5,380 nucleotides of DNA from Cellulomonadaceae bacterium (GTDB taxonomy: Bacteria > Actinomycetota > Actinomycetes > Actinomycetales > Cellulomonadaceae), in the NCBI GenBank assembly GCA_031282935.1, contig JAITCS010000047.1:1-5380 (forward strand), read 5' to 3'. A program made the translations under genes and the position numbers. Position 1 is the first letter of the stretch; each line of letters begins with the position of its first letter. Shown here piece by piece: positions 5,010 through 5,380 of this stretch. A model generated the notes under the pieces. It was not told where the DNA came from, did not search any database, and saw nothing but the letters and a program-made list of their open reading frames with translations.

Positions 5010-5380
5010 TTACGGGCGCAGTTTGCCAGCGGCGGCCACGGCGTCTTGGGTGAGCGCGGTGATCTCGGCGAACTTGCCGCCGGTGATCAGGCTGCGCTCC
5101 ACCATCCATGAGCCACCCACTGCGAGCACGGCCGGAATGGCGAAATAATCGGCCAGATTCGCCAGGCTCACCCCGCCGGTGGGCATGAAGCGCAAACCGG
5201 GGAAGGGGCCTGAGAAAGCTTTGATGGCCGCCGGGCCGCCCACCACACCGGCCGGGAACAGCTTGACCACTTCCAGGCCCAGGTCTATGGCGCGCATGAT
5301 GTCCGAGGGCGTGGCCCCGCCGGGTGGAATCGGCACACCTAGTTCGGCAGCCTTGCGGGTCACCGGCCCCAAGGTTCCCG
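5010..5380 (-). CDS. eda: 2-keto-3-deoxy-6-phosphogluconate aldolase, 5'-partial
   Basis: The frame enters from the right edge and ends at TAA (5010-5012), leaving 122 whole residues of a family usually just over 200 long. KDPG aldolase is a class I (Schiff-base) TIM-barrel enzyme that splits KDPG into pyruvate and glyceraldehyde-3-phosphate. Visible landmarks in order are LGVPIPPGGATPSDIM, then VVKLFPAG with the Schiff-base lysine (codon 5262-5264), the phosphate-binding PTGGV (5169-5183), NLADYFAIPAVLAVGGSWM, and a C-terminal helix ending GKLRP. The N-terminal part carrying the catalytic glutamate is outside the window. A TTG at 5370-5372 is in frame but is internal, not the start. It precedes kdgK by 46 bp, so the product of KdgK feeds this enzyme. 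Some family members also cleave 2-keto-4-hydroxyglutarate. Confidence 0.92.
   Translation of the reverse strand, partial: GTLGPVTRKAAELGVPIPPGGATPSDIMRAIDLGLEVVKLFPAGVVGGPAAIKAFSGPFPGLRFMPTGGVSLANLADYFAIPAVLAVGGSWMVERSLITGGKFAEITALTQDAVAAAGKLRP

Overview
The window looks like a chromosomal segment of a high-GC Gram-positive bacterium (Actinomycetota). The evidence is an Rv3235-like (DUF6459-type) protein, a DUF6912-type protein starting MRVYVPVT, a fused NAD(P)HX epimerase/dehydratase, generally high GC, and tandem copies of a GGTTTCG(A/T)CAGGCTCAACC-type repeat that I recall from many actinobacterial genomes. I cannot name the genus.

Layout, left to right. (1) 1-678, minus strand: the Rv3235-like gene, with its 3' end off the left edge. 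(2) 679-907: a 229-bp divergent intergenic region holding two short perfect inverted repeats and a probable leaderless promoter. (3) 908-1399, plus: the DUF6912-type protein. (4) 1400-1548: a 149-bp gap with one perfect inverted repeat and a strong ribosome binding site. (5) 1549-1974, plus: an unrecognised small four-helix membrane protein of clearly lower GC (about 43% by hand count). (6) 1980-3755, minus: bifunctional nnr, converging on the membrane gene with only 5 bp between them. (7) 3756-3856: a 101-bp spacer with direct repeats and a hairpin. (8) 3857-4963, minus: a PfkB-family sugar kinase, very probably 2-keto-3-deoxygluconate kinase (kdgK). (9) 5010-5380, minus: the C-terminal part of KDPG aldolase (eda), with its 5' end off the right edge.

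Functionally, eda and kdgK form a same-strand pair, eda first. KdgK phosphorylates 2-keto-3-deoxygluconate to KDPG, and Eda cleaves KDPG to pyruvate and glyceraldehyde-3-phosphate. This is the lower end of hexuronate/ketodeoxy-sugar catabolism. nnr follows on the same strand but is separated by the repeat block, and its role in repairing hydrated NAD(P)H is housekeeping. The left part (Rv3235-like plus DUF6912-type) consists of conserved actinobacterial genes of poorly known function. I see no clear new multi-gene system. The least explained items are the low-GC membrane protein, the repeat/hairpin block before nnr, and a low-complexity insertion inside the Nnr epimerase domain.
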